From Actinomadura sp. WMMA1423 (GTDB taxonomy: Bacteria; Actinomycetota; Actinomycetes; Streptosporangiales; Streptosporangiaceae): a stretch of 64,000 bases of DNA. The notes beneath the pieces are model-generated. The model did no database searches. It was given only the letters and a program-made list of their open reading frames with translations, and was not told the DNA's origin. Location of the stretch: positions 5,394,001-5,458,000 of the forward strand of contig NZ_CP041244.1 of assembly GCF_006547145.1 (NCBI RefSeq), read 5' to 3'. The translations under genes and the position numbers were made by a program. Below, one piece after another: positions 18,179 to 26,500 of the stretch; the stretch's first letter is position 1; each line of letters opens with the position of its first letter.

Positions 18179-18207
18179 ATTTGAACCCGCGACCTCGTCA
18201 TCCCGAA
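18179..18207 (-). other. tRNA-Pro-like fragment, probable attachment site
   Basis: Read on the minus strand, the segment looks like a tRNA from anticodon loop to T loop: TTCGGGA (CGG anticodon, Pro), then GAGGTCGCGGGTTCAAAT. It has no 5' half and no acceptor stem. It lies between the damaged chromosomal hydrolase gene and the integrase start, just where a tRNA-targeted element leaves its att core. An imperfect dyad CCAAAT...ATTTGG at 18211-18229 is adjacent. Confidence 0.5.
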
Positions 18208-18369
18208 CTCCAAATCATGGCCATTTGGGGGTCATGCAGGTAAAGCTGATTCGCGTTAAAATCCCAGGTGGACGGCGGGTTCCGGTGTCAGGCGCTCACG
18301 GACGAGGATGACCGGTTCGCCACCGTCCACGGACAAATCACGGACGGATGATCATGGGGAGATCGCCTC

Positions 18370-19713
18370 GTGGGATACGCGAAGAAGCGCAAAGGCAACA
18401 ACGGAAAGTACCGCTACACGGCCTGCTACGTCGACATCAAGGGCCGCCTGCGGTCAGCCGGGACATACTCCAACAAAAGAGAAGCCGACAAGGCATGGCA
18501 GCGAGCCGAGGTCGAGGTCTCCAGAGGCCGAACCGGCGACCCGGGCCGCGGAAAGCAACGGTTCAAGGATTACGTCGAGCAGGTCTGGCTCCCGAACCAC
18601 GAGGTCGAGGCCACCACCCGTGAGGGCTACACGTACGCGATCTACAAGCACATCATGCCGACGTTCGGCTCGATGCGGATGATCGACATCCTCCCCGAGC
18701 ACGTCCGCGCGTGGATCACGGCCCTCAAGAACCAGGGCATGAAGCCCGTGACCATCCGCTACAACAAGATCATCCTCAGCGCCATCTTCACCACGGCGAT
18801 GGACGACCAGGTCACCTTCATCCACCCTTGCCGCGGAGTCCGCACGCCCCCGGTCGTCCGCAAGCCCCTTGAGATCATCACGCCGGAGCAGTTCGACGAC
18901 GTCTACAACGCCCTCCCCGAAGGCACCTTCCGCCTCCTCGCCGAAACCGAGGTCGAGAGCGGCCTCCGCTGGGGCGAACTCAGCGAACTGCGCGTGAAGG
19001 ACATCAACCTCAGAACCCGAATCCTCACGGTCAGCCGCACCGTCGTCGAGCTGAACCCGCAGTTCCACCCGGAAGGCCGCCACTTCCTCGTCAAGGACTA
19101 CCCGAAGGACAAGGAGTACCGCCGCTTCAAGCTCAGCACCCAGATCACCGAGAAGCTCGAGGACCACATCCAAACCGCCAACCTGACCCGGGACGACCTC
19201 CTCTTCCAGATGCCACCCCAGGACAAGCCCCGAGCCCGCATCACCGAGATCCCAGACCCGGAGACGCTCGGCTGTACGGAACCCAACGAGAAGGGCCGCA
19301 CCTACAACCACGGCACGCTCAGCGGCTACACCGCCGGCCGCTGCCGCTGCGACTACTGCCGAGGCGCCTTCTCCCTCTACCGGGCCGCCCGCCGCGCGAA
19401 AGGCAAGGACAACCCCCGCCCCCGCCGCGTCCGCGAAACCGACGGCCACATCCCCAACGACTGGTTCCGCCGCAACATCTGGAACCCCGCCCTGGCCGCC
19501 GCCGGCCTCAACTTCAAACCCACCATGCGCGACCTACGCCACGCCCACGCCTCCTGGCTCCTCAACGGCGGCGCCGACCTCCAGGTGGTGAAGGAACGCC
19601 TAGGCCACGCCTCCATCGCCACAACCGAGCGCTACCTACACACCCTCCCCGACGCCGACGAAACCGCCCTCGAAGCCCTAGCCAGAACTCGGAGCAGGTC
19701 AGGCACTCGATAG
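18370..19713 (+). CDS. tyrosine-type site-specific integrase with a Cys-rich insertion
   Basis: The GTG at 18370 follows GGGGAG. The 447-residue protein has an arm-type N-terminal domain (YRYTACYVDIKGRLRSAGTY), a SAM-like core-binding domain (IMPTFGSMRMIDILPEHVRA) and a C-terminal catalytic domain. Catalytic residues are Arg in ESGLRWGELSELRV, His/Arg in MRDLRHAHASWL, His in LGHASI and nucleophile Tyr in TTERYLHT. The first His of the usual HxLRH motif is Arg here. Between the catalytic blocks is an insertion with HGTLSGYTAGRCRCDYCRG, a CxCxxC element common in actinophage proteins. It probably integrated this region into the nearby tRNA-like site. Confidence 0.92.
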   Translation: MGYAKKRKGNNGKYRYTACYVDIKGRLRSAGTYSNKREADKAWQRAEVEVSRGRTGDPGRGKQRFKDYVEQVWLPNHEVEATTREGYTYAIYKHIMPTFGSMRMIDILPEHVRAWITALKNQGMKPVTIRYNKIILSAIFTTAMDDQVTFIHPCRGVRTPPVVRKPLEIITPEQFDDVYNALPEGTFRLLAETEVESGLRWGELSELRVKDINLRTRILTVSRTVVELNPQFHPEGRHFLVKDYPKDKEYRRFKLSTQITEKLEDHIQTANLTRDDLLFQMPPQDKPRARITEIPDPETLGCTEPNEKGRTYNHGTLSGYTAGRCRCDYCRGAFSLYRAARRAKGKDNPRPRRVRETDGHIPNDWFRRNIWNPALAAAGLNFKPTMRDLRHAHASWLLNGGADLQVVKERLGHASIATTERYLHTLPDADETALEALARTRSRSGTR

Positions 19714-19755
19714 CCGCGACAGCTGCACGCCAGCGAACTCACGCGCCCAGAACCA

Positions 19756-19790
19756 CGGGGGTATCTCTCAATTCAAGAGAGATACCCCCG
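19756..19790 (+). terminator. strong stem-loop after the integrase
   Basis: A perfect 14-bp stem (CGGGGGTATCTCTC and its complement) closes a 7-base loop 43 bases past the integrase stop. It should end integrase transcription. Confidence 0.8.
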
Positions 19791-20390
19791 CGCCTCCTGA
19801 TGGCCGTCCCGCTCCGGTCGTCGTGTGTGGCGTCGATCACGCACACTGTGCATCAACGCACGACATGCCGATGACCGGACGTTCGCCGAGACCGGCGGAC
19901 AAACGGCCGTCTCGGTGCCTCCAGTCGAGGTCGGGGTCCTGTCGTCAGTACGCCAACATGTCGTTCCGGGCCGACGATGGCATGGATGGTCTGCCAGACG
20001 CCCTTCACCGACCTCGCCGCGCCGCCCGCAAGGCCTTGTGGGCGTTCCGAGGGGAGCCCACCAACAGCGTCGGTACCCCGCGCAGGCGGAGCTGAGTGGG
20101 CGGCTTGAGATTTCGGCGTGACGACGCCATTAAATTTGGGGCGCATAAACCGATTCGCGGCGATCAACTAATAGTCCTAGAGAGTAGAGCCGTCCACCTC
20201 CGGAACTTGCTACACGGTATCCATGCTGGTCGGGCCTTGCGTGGCCGACGTCCGAAGGAGCGAAGACCTGGCATCACGCGTACTGCGCGTGACGAGCGCA
20301 GCAGAAACGGCGCACAACACAGAATTCGCCCTGGAAGAACCGGCCACAGAAGCGCATCTTTGCGTGCTGCCTAGAGAAGCGGCCCGGCTC
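19791..20390. other. 600-bp interval without a supported gene
   Basis: Several short frames exist on both strands, but none has a good ribosome site, protein-like composition or a recognisable motif. The second half is notably more AT-rich around 20120-20180. It may contain decayed mobile DNA. Confidence 0.5.
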
Positions 20391-23300
20391 TCAATTCGGT
20401 GTCTTCCTGCCGCAGCAGTGCTTGAACTTGCGTCCCTTGCGTCTCATGCATGGGCAGCGGCTGTTGCGGCTGGGTCTCGTCACTGTGAGGGGAACCACGG
20501 CTCCGATCACGTTTCCCGCAGAGATCGCCTTGGTGAGGTAGGAGTTGTCTTCGGCCGCCATGCCCTGCAGATTCCTCCCGATCAGGACGATCAGGGTGCC
20601 TTCGACCGCCTTGCGATACCAGCGGGGCAGAAAGTCGAGAGGCATCCTCACCAGTTCCTCTCCATGAGGGTCGGTCAACGCCAGGACGTGGTTCTTGAGA
20701 TGCGCCCGGACGCTGCTGCCTGCATGCGCTGGCAGTTCAGCGAGGCCCGCGGAGTGGCTGCCTTTCCCGAGCGCAGCCTGGAGGTCCATAAAGCCGTCTT
20801 GCCGGAAGCGGTCGAGAACTAGGTCATGGAGGTTTCCGTCCTCGGTGAATCCCCAGCCTCCGTAGCAGTCGATGATGATCCCGGCTGTGTCACCGCCGAA
20901 TATGATGCACTCTGTCTCCATGTTGATCTCTGGGTCACTAGGAGCCCTCCCCTTGAGCTGGATCACCCTTGATTTCCCGCAGTGCGGGTGCTCCAACCGC
21001 ACGATGAGGTGCTCGGCTGCTGGATGGAGAAGAAGGATGAGTTCGGCTCTTCCCTGCTCGTCGATGGCGAGGTTGCAGGCAAGGCAGCTCTGCCGAGAGT
21101 TGCTCAGGCGCCCGATCATTTTTTGTACGTCGATTCCGGCGAGGCCGCGCCGAACTTCGGCCGAAACGGAAATCGTACGACCGTTGGTCGAAACTGGCTG
21201 CTCGATGATTGGAGTGGCTTCGGGGTCAGAGGAGTGCAGGGAGCTGATCAGTGAATTCCAGGCTTCCAAGGTCCGCTTGTTGATCGGCTTGTCATCGCCT
21301 AGCAGCTCACCGATCCTGCGCAGATGCGGATTGCTTTCTGGGTTTTCGTGTATGTAGAGCTTGAGTAGGAGCAGCAGCGCCGCCGCAGTGTCGCTCCAGT
21401 CACCGAGTTGCTGGTAGAGGTCGAAAGCTTGGCGGGCGTGGTCGCGGGAAGCTTCGTTTTGGTTGAGGCCCCGGTAGGATCGCGCAAGGTTTAGCAGACA
21501 TGTTGCGCGAAGGGCGTGGTCGCCGAGTGATTCGGCGATGGTGAGTGCGGCGCGGAGCTCAGTAAGTGCCAGCTCGTTGGCGTCCGAGCACAGATAGTGG
21601 ATCCCAAGGTTGGCGTGCAGAGTCGCTTTGAGCGCCTGCATGCCCAACTGCTCGGCTAGGGGGAGCAGCGCTGTCATGGCCGTAGCGGCCCGCTCTTCCT
21701 CGCCGTTCTTGAGCCGGGATACCGCGGCCATGGCCCGGGCGGTCAAGAGAACTTGTACATCGCTGAGTTCCGCGGCGGCCTCGGCGGCCTTCTCGTACTG
21801 ATCGAGGGCCTGGGCATCGTCGTGGTTCCGAGCGTGCACATTGGCCAGAGCCATCCGACAGGTGAGGACGGCTCTCCTATCGCCCGCCCGTTGGACCTGT
21901 TCAAGCGCCCTGGTGGCTGCCGACTCAGCCTCCCGGTGCAGCCCCCGGCGTGAGTAGAGAACCGAGAGTGATCTAAGTGCCTGAGACTTCGTCCCCGAGG
22001 AGACCTCCCCCTCAGGCAGGGTGGCGATGGGTTCCAACTCTCTGGCCCCTGCCTGCCAACGGCCTGAGACGACCAAGGCTTCCCCAAGCGCTGCACGCGC
22101 TGAGTACAGGGCACCCTTGTCCTCCGTTCCCTGCAACAAGCCAACCGCCTCGGTAAGGGCCGTGACGGCCTCCCGATACTTACCCTGGTGGCGTAGGAAC
22201 TGGGCGCGCTCCCGGAGGACATGTGCTTCAACAAGCCGGTTGTCGGTGAGGCTCGCCATCGCACGCGCGTCAGCGAAACAGACTTCCGCCTCCTCGACTT
22301 GCCCGATGCCACCATGAAGAGTGCCCAGACTCGCCGCTGCTTGGGCCGCTGTCTGGTGCTCACCGATGTCGGTTGCAAGGCGGGCACAATCAGCGAAGTG
22401 CTCGACGGCTTGCTGGAGCTCCGCTCGTTCGGTGGCCTGTTGGCCAAGCCGCAGCAGCGCACGGATCTCTCCGTGGACATCCCCCATCCCCCGGTAGACG
22501 ACCAGAGCAGCCTCGAGAAGCTGAGCGGGAACACCGGCCGGACGCTCTTGCTCGGGGATATTCGCGAGCTCCATTAGCGCTATGGCTTCCCCTGCCCGGT
22601 CGCCGATAGCCCGCGCTCGGGCGAGGTCCCCGAGGATCACCTGCGCGGCCTCTGCCAGGCGGCCGCTGCGGCGTAGCACTACAGCGAGTGTCTGGTGGCC
22701 GTGAAGGCTGGGATGATCTGCGGCTTCGCGAAGCCTTCTGCTGTCGCGCAAGTACCGTTCGGCACGATCAAGTCTGCCAGCAATGAGATTGGCCTGACCG
22801 AGGTTCTCCAAGGCGTGTGAGAGCATCTCTCGATCATTGATTGAACGCCAGAATCGCAGCCCGCAGCGGATATGAGGGATTGCCTCGCTTCCTCTCCCGA
22901 GGTTGATCAGAAAGGTGCCGAGCGACAGCCGAGCCATGAAGTAGTGAAACGGATCCTTTGCGCCCCGGGCGGTCTCGGCACTGCGCACGAGAAGGCTGGA
23001 GGCCTCTTTGGTGGCGCCGAGATGGGCCGCGGTCAAGCCGAGGTTATGTAGCGCCGTTGCGGTCCATTCGGAGTTTTCAGTCGCGGAGCCGGCTTGCAGA
23101 AGGCACCGGAAGAGCCTTTCTATCTCCCTCCAGTGGCCGCCCAGCCGCAGAGAGGGCGTGGCCGTGGCGGCGATGAGAGCGACTGGGCCCCAGAGACCAT
23201 GGTGACTTGCCTCCTCGGCCAGAGCGATACATCCGGGACGGTCGGCGTTAAGTTGGCGCAGCGCTTCCTCATTGCTCTGCGCGGGGATGCTGGCTTCCTT

Positions 23301-24980
23301 GTCGACGAAGCCGATCGACCTCGTCGCAGAGTTCGCACGTGCCGCCATCATCTGTGACGCCCGTTGGATTACTTCTTCCCGACGTTGGGGCGTCGCCGAG
23401 GCCGACTTGAGACGGGCGAAACGGTGCAGGATCTCGTGAAGAACGAACCGATCTTGCTCCACCTGCTCGATGAGACTGAGCTCGAACAGTGAGTCCAGCA
23501 GGTCGAACACGCTCTGGATGCGGGTCTCGTCGAGCTCGTCGGGTCCAACCGTCATGGCCGTAACGATGTCCGTGGTGACGGACATGTAGGGCAGCATTCC
23601 GAGCGTCATGAAGAGATCAGCCTGCTCGGCGTCCAGCGCGGCGAAGCTGCTCTCCAGCACAGGTTCCAACGCTGTCTGCCCGGCTCTTAGTGCCCGGACT
23701 CCACGTTCGGGATTGGTGATATCCGTGAGGAAAGGGTCGATGACGGCCTTCGGTCTACGTGCCAGATAGGCCGCGGCTACGTGCAGTGCGAGGGGGTGAC
23801 CCGCACAGGCTTCGACGAGCGCCGCTACTTGTTCGTCGGTGAGGCGTTCCGGGCCACTGACGGCCTTGACGAGTTCTGCCCCGTCCCGGGCGGGCAGCTG
23901 GCCGAGCTCGATGAAGGTAATGAGCCCTGTGAGGCCGCTGAGCTTGGCGCGACTGGTGCAGACCAAGGCGAACGGTCCGTCCATCCGAAGGATCTCCATC
24001 AGAGAGTCTTCCGAATAGACGTCGTCCACGAGAATAAGGATTCTGCTGCGGGAGAGCAACGAACGGAGAGCCATGACCTGACGTGCACGGCCCTCGGGCG
24101 GTGCCTCGCCTGGTCGCAGGGTCCGCAGGAGTATCGGCACCAAGTCGACTTGGCCGCTGTCAGTAGCCCAGAGTGAGAGGTCGACGTGGAACTGCCCATC
24201 TGGATAGCAGCTTGCTACCTGTCGGCTGAGGTGCAGGGCGAGCGCACTCTTGCCAATGCCCGGTGCCCCGGTCACCGCAACGGCCGGCCGTTCAACTCCG
24301 TCCTGATGTCGGAGCCGCCGCTCACCTTCAGCGAGTTCCGCCTCGCGCCCGATCAGGGTACGCATCTCCGACGGCAGTCCCGGGCTCCCTGAGGCAAACG
24401 ACCGTTCGGCCTCGACTCGCTCAATGTGGTCATGTAGGCATGCAATAACGTCACCTGGAAGCACAGCATCGGCATTGGCGTGCCGGATGCCCTCATAGCC
24501 GTCGAGCAGCCCACAGATCTTCTTGTAGTGCCAGACTTGCCAACCCCGTAACCCAAGGCCAAGGTCGCGTACATACCGGCGGATCGCCTTATCGACCCGA
24601 TCGATCCCTCCCGTGCCTGGAACCGCAGACAGAATGACGTTGGTCGTGATGAGCAAGTACTCAGGCACCCGCCCCTGCGTCACCCGGCGCGATCGCGGAT
24701 CGGCCCAGGCGCGCAACTCTGCCCCGATCTGTTCGATCAACCAGCTGGCGTCATTGCTCCGCTCTGGACGCTTGCGAAACTTCGCCTGCAAGATCCCATA
24801 GCCGCGCCAAGGTTCTTCAGGGTCGGGAAAGTGAGTGAGGTTCTCGAACGACGCCTCACGGCCGCCGTCCGGCCCGTCGCCGAAAATCTCTACGGACGCT
24901 CCCAAGACCTGCAGTGCAAGTGCTTGGGAGAGCTCTTCGAACCGCTGTGGGCCGAGGCCTGTGAGCTCGTAGTCGGACAC
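20391..24980 (-). CDS. predicted defence protein: nuclease-like domain, STAND/NB-ARC NTPase, TPRs, SEC-C
   Basis: This 1529-residue protein starts at GTG 24980. Residues 1-200 resemble an Mrr-like PD-(D/E)xK nuclease: FEELSQALALQVLG, an Asp/Glu pair in DGPDGGREASF (D38, E42) and LQAKFR (Q65, K67). Residues 238-245 (GAPGIGKS) are Walker A, and ILILVDDV is Walker B of a STAND/NB-ARC NTPase. GHPLALHVAAAYLARRP is the conserved GxP region. A winged-helix-like part is followed by roughly 600 residues of tetratricopeptide helices. The C-terminus ends in a SEC-C zinc motif (CPCMRRKGRKFKHCCGR). Nuclease-STAND-TPR proteins are typically abortive-infection sensors (Avs-like) that oligomerise on a phage ligand and cut DNA. 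That function is inferred from architecture and island context. Confidence 0.85.
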   Translation of the reverse strand: MSDYELTGLGPQRFEELSQALALQVLGASVEIFGDGPDGGREASFENLTHFPDPEEPWRGYGILQAKFRKRPERSNDASWLIEQIGAELRAWADPRSRRVTQGRVPEYLLITTNVILSAVPGTGGIDRVDKAIRRYVRDLGLGLRGWQVWHYKKICGLLDGYEGIRHANADAVLPGDVIACLHDHIERVEAERSFASGSPGLPSEMRTLIGREAELAEGERRLRHQDGVERPAVAVTGAPGIGKSALALHLSRQVASCYPDGQFHVDLSLWATDSGQVDLVPILLRTLRPGEAPPEGRARQVMALRSLLSRSRILILVDDVYSEDSLMEILRMDGPFALVCTSRAKLSGLTGLITFIELGQLPARDGAELVKAVSGPERLTDEQVAALVEACAGHPLALHVAAAYLARRPKAVIDPFLTDITNPERGVRALRAGQTALEPVLESSFAALDAEQADLFMTLGMLPYMSVTTDIVTAMTVGPDELDETRIQSVFDLLDSLFELSLIEQVEQDRFVLHEILHRFARLKSASATPQRREEVIQRASQMMAARANSATRSIGFVDKEASIPAQSNEEALRQLNADRPGCIALAEEASHHGLWGPVALIAATATPSLRLGGHWREIERLFRCLLQAGSATENSEWTATALHNLGLTAAHLGATKEASSLLVRSAETARGAKDPFHYFMARLSLGTFLINLGRGSEAIPHIRCGLRFWRSINDREMLSHALENLGQANLIAGRLDRAERYLRDSRRLREAADHPSLHGHQTLAVVLRRSGRLAEAAQVILGDLARARAIGDRAGEAIALMELANIPEQERPAGVPAQLLEAALVVYRGMGDVHGEIRALLRLGQQATERAELQQAVEHFADCARLATDIGEHQTAAQAAASLGTLHGGIGQVEEAEVCFADARAMASLTDNRLVEAHVLRERAQFLRHQGKYREAVTALTEAVGLLQGTEDKGALYSARAALGEALVVSGRWQAGARELEPIATLPEGEVSSGTKSQALRSLSVLYSRRGLHREAESAATRALEQVQRAGDRRAVLTCRMALANVHARNHDDAQALDQYEKAAEAAAELSDVQVLLTARAMAAVSRLKNGEEERAATAMTALLPLAEQLGMQALKATLHANLGIHYLCSDANELALTELRAALTIAESLGDHALRATCLLNLARSYRGLNQNEASRDHARQAFDLYQQLGDWSDTAAALLLLLKLYIHENPESNPHLRRIGELLGDDKPINKRTLEAWNSLISSLHSSDPEATPIIEQPVSTNGRTISVSAEVRRGLAGIDVQKMIGRLSNSRQSCLACNLAIDEQGRAELILLLHPAAEHLIVRLEHPHCGKSRVIQLKGRAPSDPEINMETECIIFGGDTAGIIIDCYGGWGFTEDGNLHDLVLDRFRQDGFMDLQAALGKGSHSAGLAELPAHAGSSVRAHLKNHVLALTDPHGEELVRMPLDFLPRWYRKAVEGTLIVLIGRNLQGMAAEDNSYLTKAISAGNVIGAVVPLTVTRPSRNSRCPCMRRKGRKFKHCCGRKTPN

Positions 24981-25128
24981 GCCGAGATGATGACACGTGG
25001 CACCGACATTTTATGGTATGGCGCGCGCATGTGGAGATGTACGTGCGATGGCTACAGGAGACCGCCGGTTTCGACCCTCGACCATGTCTCGACGGCTGTT
25101 GAGGGTGGCAGACCCACCTGCGTATTTA

Positions 25129-25980
25129 GACGTCATCTCATTTGGATTGGTGGCAGTAGCCTACGGTCGTGGAGATGGTCGAGCGGCTGGTGCCAGAGGA
25201 GTTGTGGGAGCTGTTCCAGCGGGTGGTGCCGCCCGCTCCGACGCGGCCGCAGGGCGGTGGCAGGCGTCGGCACGGAGATCGTGAGGTGCTGGCGGCAATC
25301 ATCTTTGTGGCGACCACCGGTTGTACATGGCAGCAGTTGCCGCCGGTGTTCGGGCCGTCGGGCCCGACCGCGCACCGGCGCTTCACCGAGTGGACGGCCG
25401 CGCGGGTGTGGGCCAAGCTGCACCGCCTGGTGCTGGACGAGCTGGGTGCGCGCGGCGAGCTCGACTGGTCGCGGTGCGCGATCGACTCCGTCAGCGTCCG
25501 CGCGAGCAAAGGGGGGAGCTGACGGGCCCGAATCCTGTCGACCGCGGCAAACGTGGGTCGAAGATCCATCTGCTGGTCGATCGTGCCGGACTGCCGCTGT
25601 CTGTCGGGATCTCGGCGGCCAACACCCACGACAAGCTCGCTCTGGAGCCGCTGGTGCGGGGCATCGCGCCGATCCGCTCCCGGCGCGGGCCGCGCCGGCG
25701 CCGCCCGGCAAAACTGCACGGCGACAAAGGCTACGACTACACCGACCTGCGGCGCTGGCTACGCGGGCGAGGCATCACCCCGCGCATCGCGCGCCGCGGC
25801 ATCGAGTCCTCCGACCGGCTCGGACGGCACCGCTGGGTGGTGGAACGGACGGTGTCCTGGCTGAGCGGCTGCCGCCGCCTGCACCGCCGCTACGAACGCA
25901 AGCCCGAACACTTCCTGGCCTTCGTCGGCATCGCCGCCACACTCATCTGCCACCGCCGACTAGCCAAATGAGATGACGCC
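25129..25980 (+). mobile_element. complete IS5-family (IS427-type) insertion sequence
   Basis: The element is 852 bp, bordered by TTA at 25126-25128 and 25981-25983. Its ends share CGTCATCTCATTTGG in inverted orientation (GACGTC at the left, GGCGTC reading in from the right). The TNA-type 3-bp duplication and an internal two-frame transposase are typical of the IS427 group. It sits about 150 bp upstream of the STAND gene and next to a broken integrase. Confidence 0.9.
25169..25971 (+). CDS. IS5-family transposase made by -1 frameshift (orfA/orfB)
   Basis: orfA (25169-25522, GTG start) gives ERLVPEELWELFQRVVPP and CTWQQLPPVFGPSGPTAHRR up to DSVSVRASKGGS. orfB continues in the -1 frame with ELTGPNPVDRGKRGSKIHLL, GDKGYDYTDLRRWLRG and HRWVVERTVSWLSGCRRL, ending at 25971. 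The junction AAAGGGGGGAGC is a classic slippery run, so the break is programmed and not damage. The DDE acids are Asp in the orfA end (CAIDSVSV), Asp in GDKGYD and Glu in VVERTVSW. The fused product is about 267 residues. Confidence 0.9.
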
Positions 25981-25983
25981 TTA

Positions 25984-26316
25984 ACGGGATCCCCGAGCAC
26001 CCGCCCACCGCAGAGCCATCGACCGCGCCACCGTTGGTCGAACCGGCGGACCGATCCTGCTCAACACCCGCGGAGCTCGGATGGATCGGCACGCCGTCAC
26101 CCGCCGCCTGCGCTGGCTCGCCGCCGCATCCGTTGTCCGGTTGCCAGCGGGCGCACCCCCACATGCTCCGCCACACATTCGTGACCACCATGCTCGACGC
26201 GGGTCTCGATCAGCGCGACGTGCAGATCGCCGCCCGCCACGCAGACCCGCACCATGTGTTACGCCCGAGCCCACAACAACCTCGACCGCCACCCCAACTA
26301 CATCCTCGCCGCCTAA
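25984..26316 (+). pseudogene. C-terminal remnant of a second tyrosine recombinase
   Basis: Three frames in succession encode the end of an integrase. The first is RTGGPILLNTRGARMDRHAV with TRRLRWLAAAS. A shift near 26150 leads to HPHMLRHTFVTTMLDAGLDQ (with the HxLRH box) and DVQIAARHADP. A second shift near 26250 leads to ARAHNNLDRHPNYILAA and a stop at 26316. The Tyr nucleophile region is mutated or out of frame. No N-terminal half is present, and the IS5 element abuts the fragment. It is a dead gene. Confidence 0.8.
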
Positions 26317-26500
26317 ATGGCCTCTGGCCGGAACCAAGGTCCGCAGACTGGAACGCGCTGGTCTGTCGATGACCCGCCGTATCGAAGGCTAATACGCAGG
26401 CCTGCTGTTCTCGAACAGTGACGCCAGCTCCTCTGTTTCGTTTTCTGCGGCCTCTGCAAGTACCCACTCACTGAGGCGTAAATCGCTCCACCGGAACTGG

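Noticed and set aside
18179..18207. A functional tRNA gene before the integrase
   Set aside because: Only the anticodon-to-T-loop part is present, with no D arm or acceptor stem.
25522..25523. IS5 transposase called as a pseudogene because of its frame break
   Set aside because: The break is at a slippery AAAGGGGGG run typical of programmed -1 frameshifting in IS427-type elements, and ends and duplication are intact.
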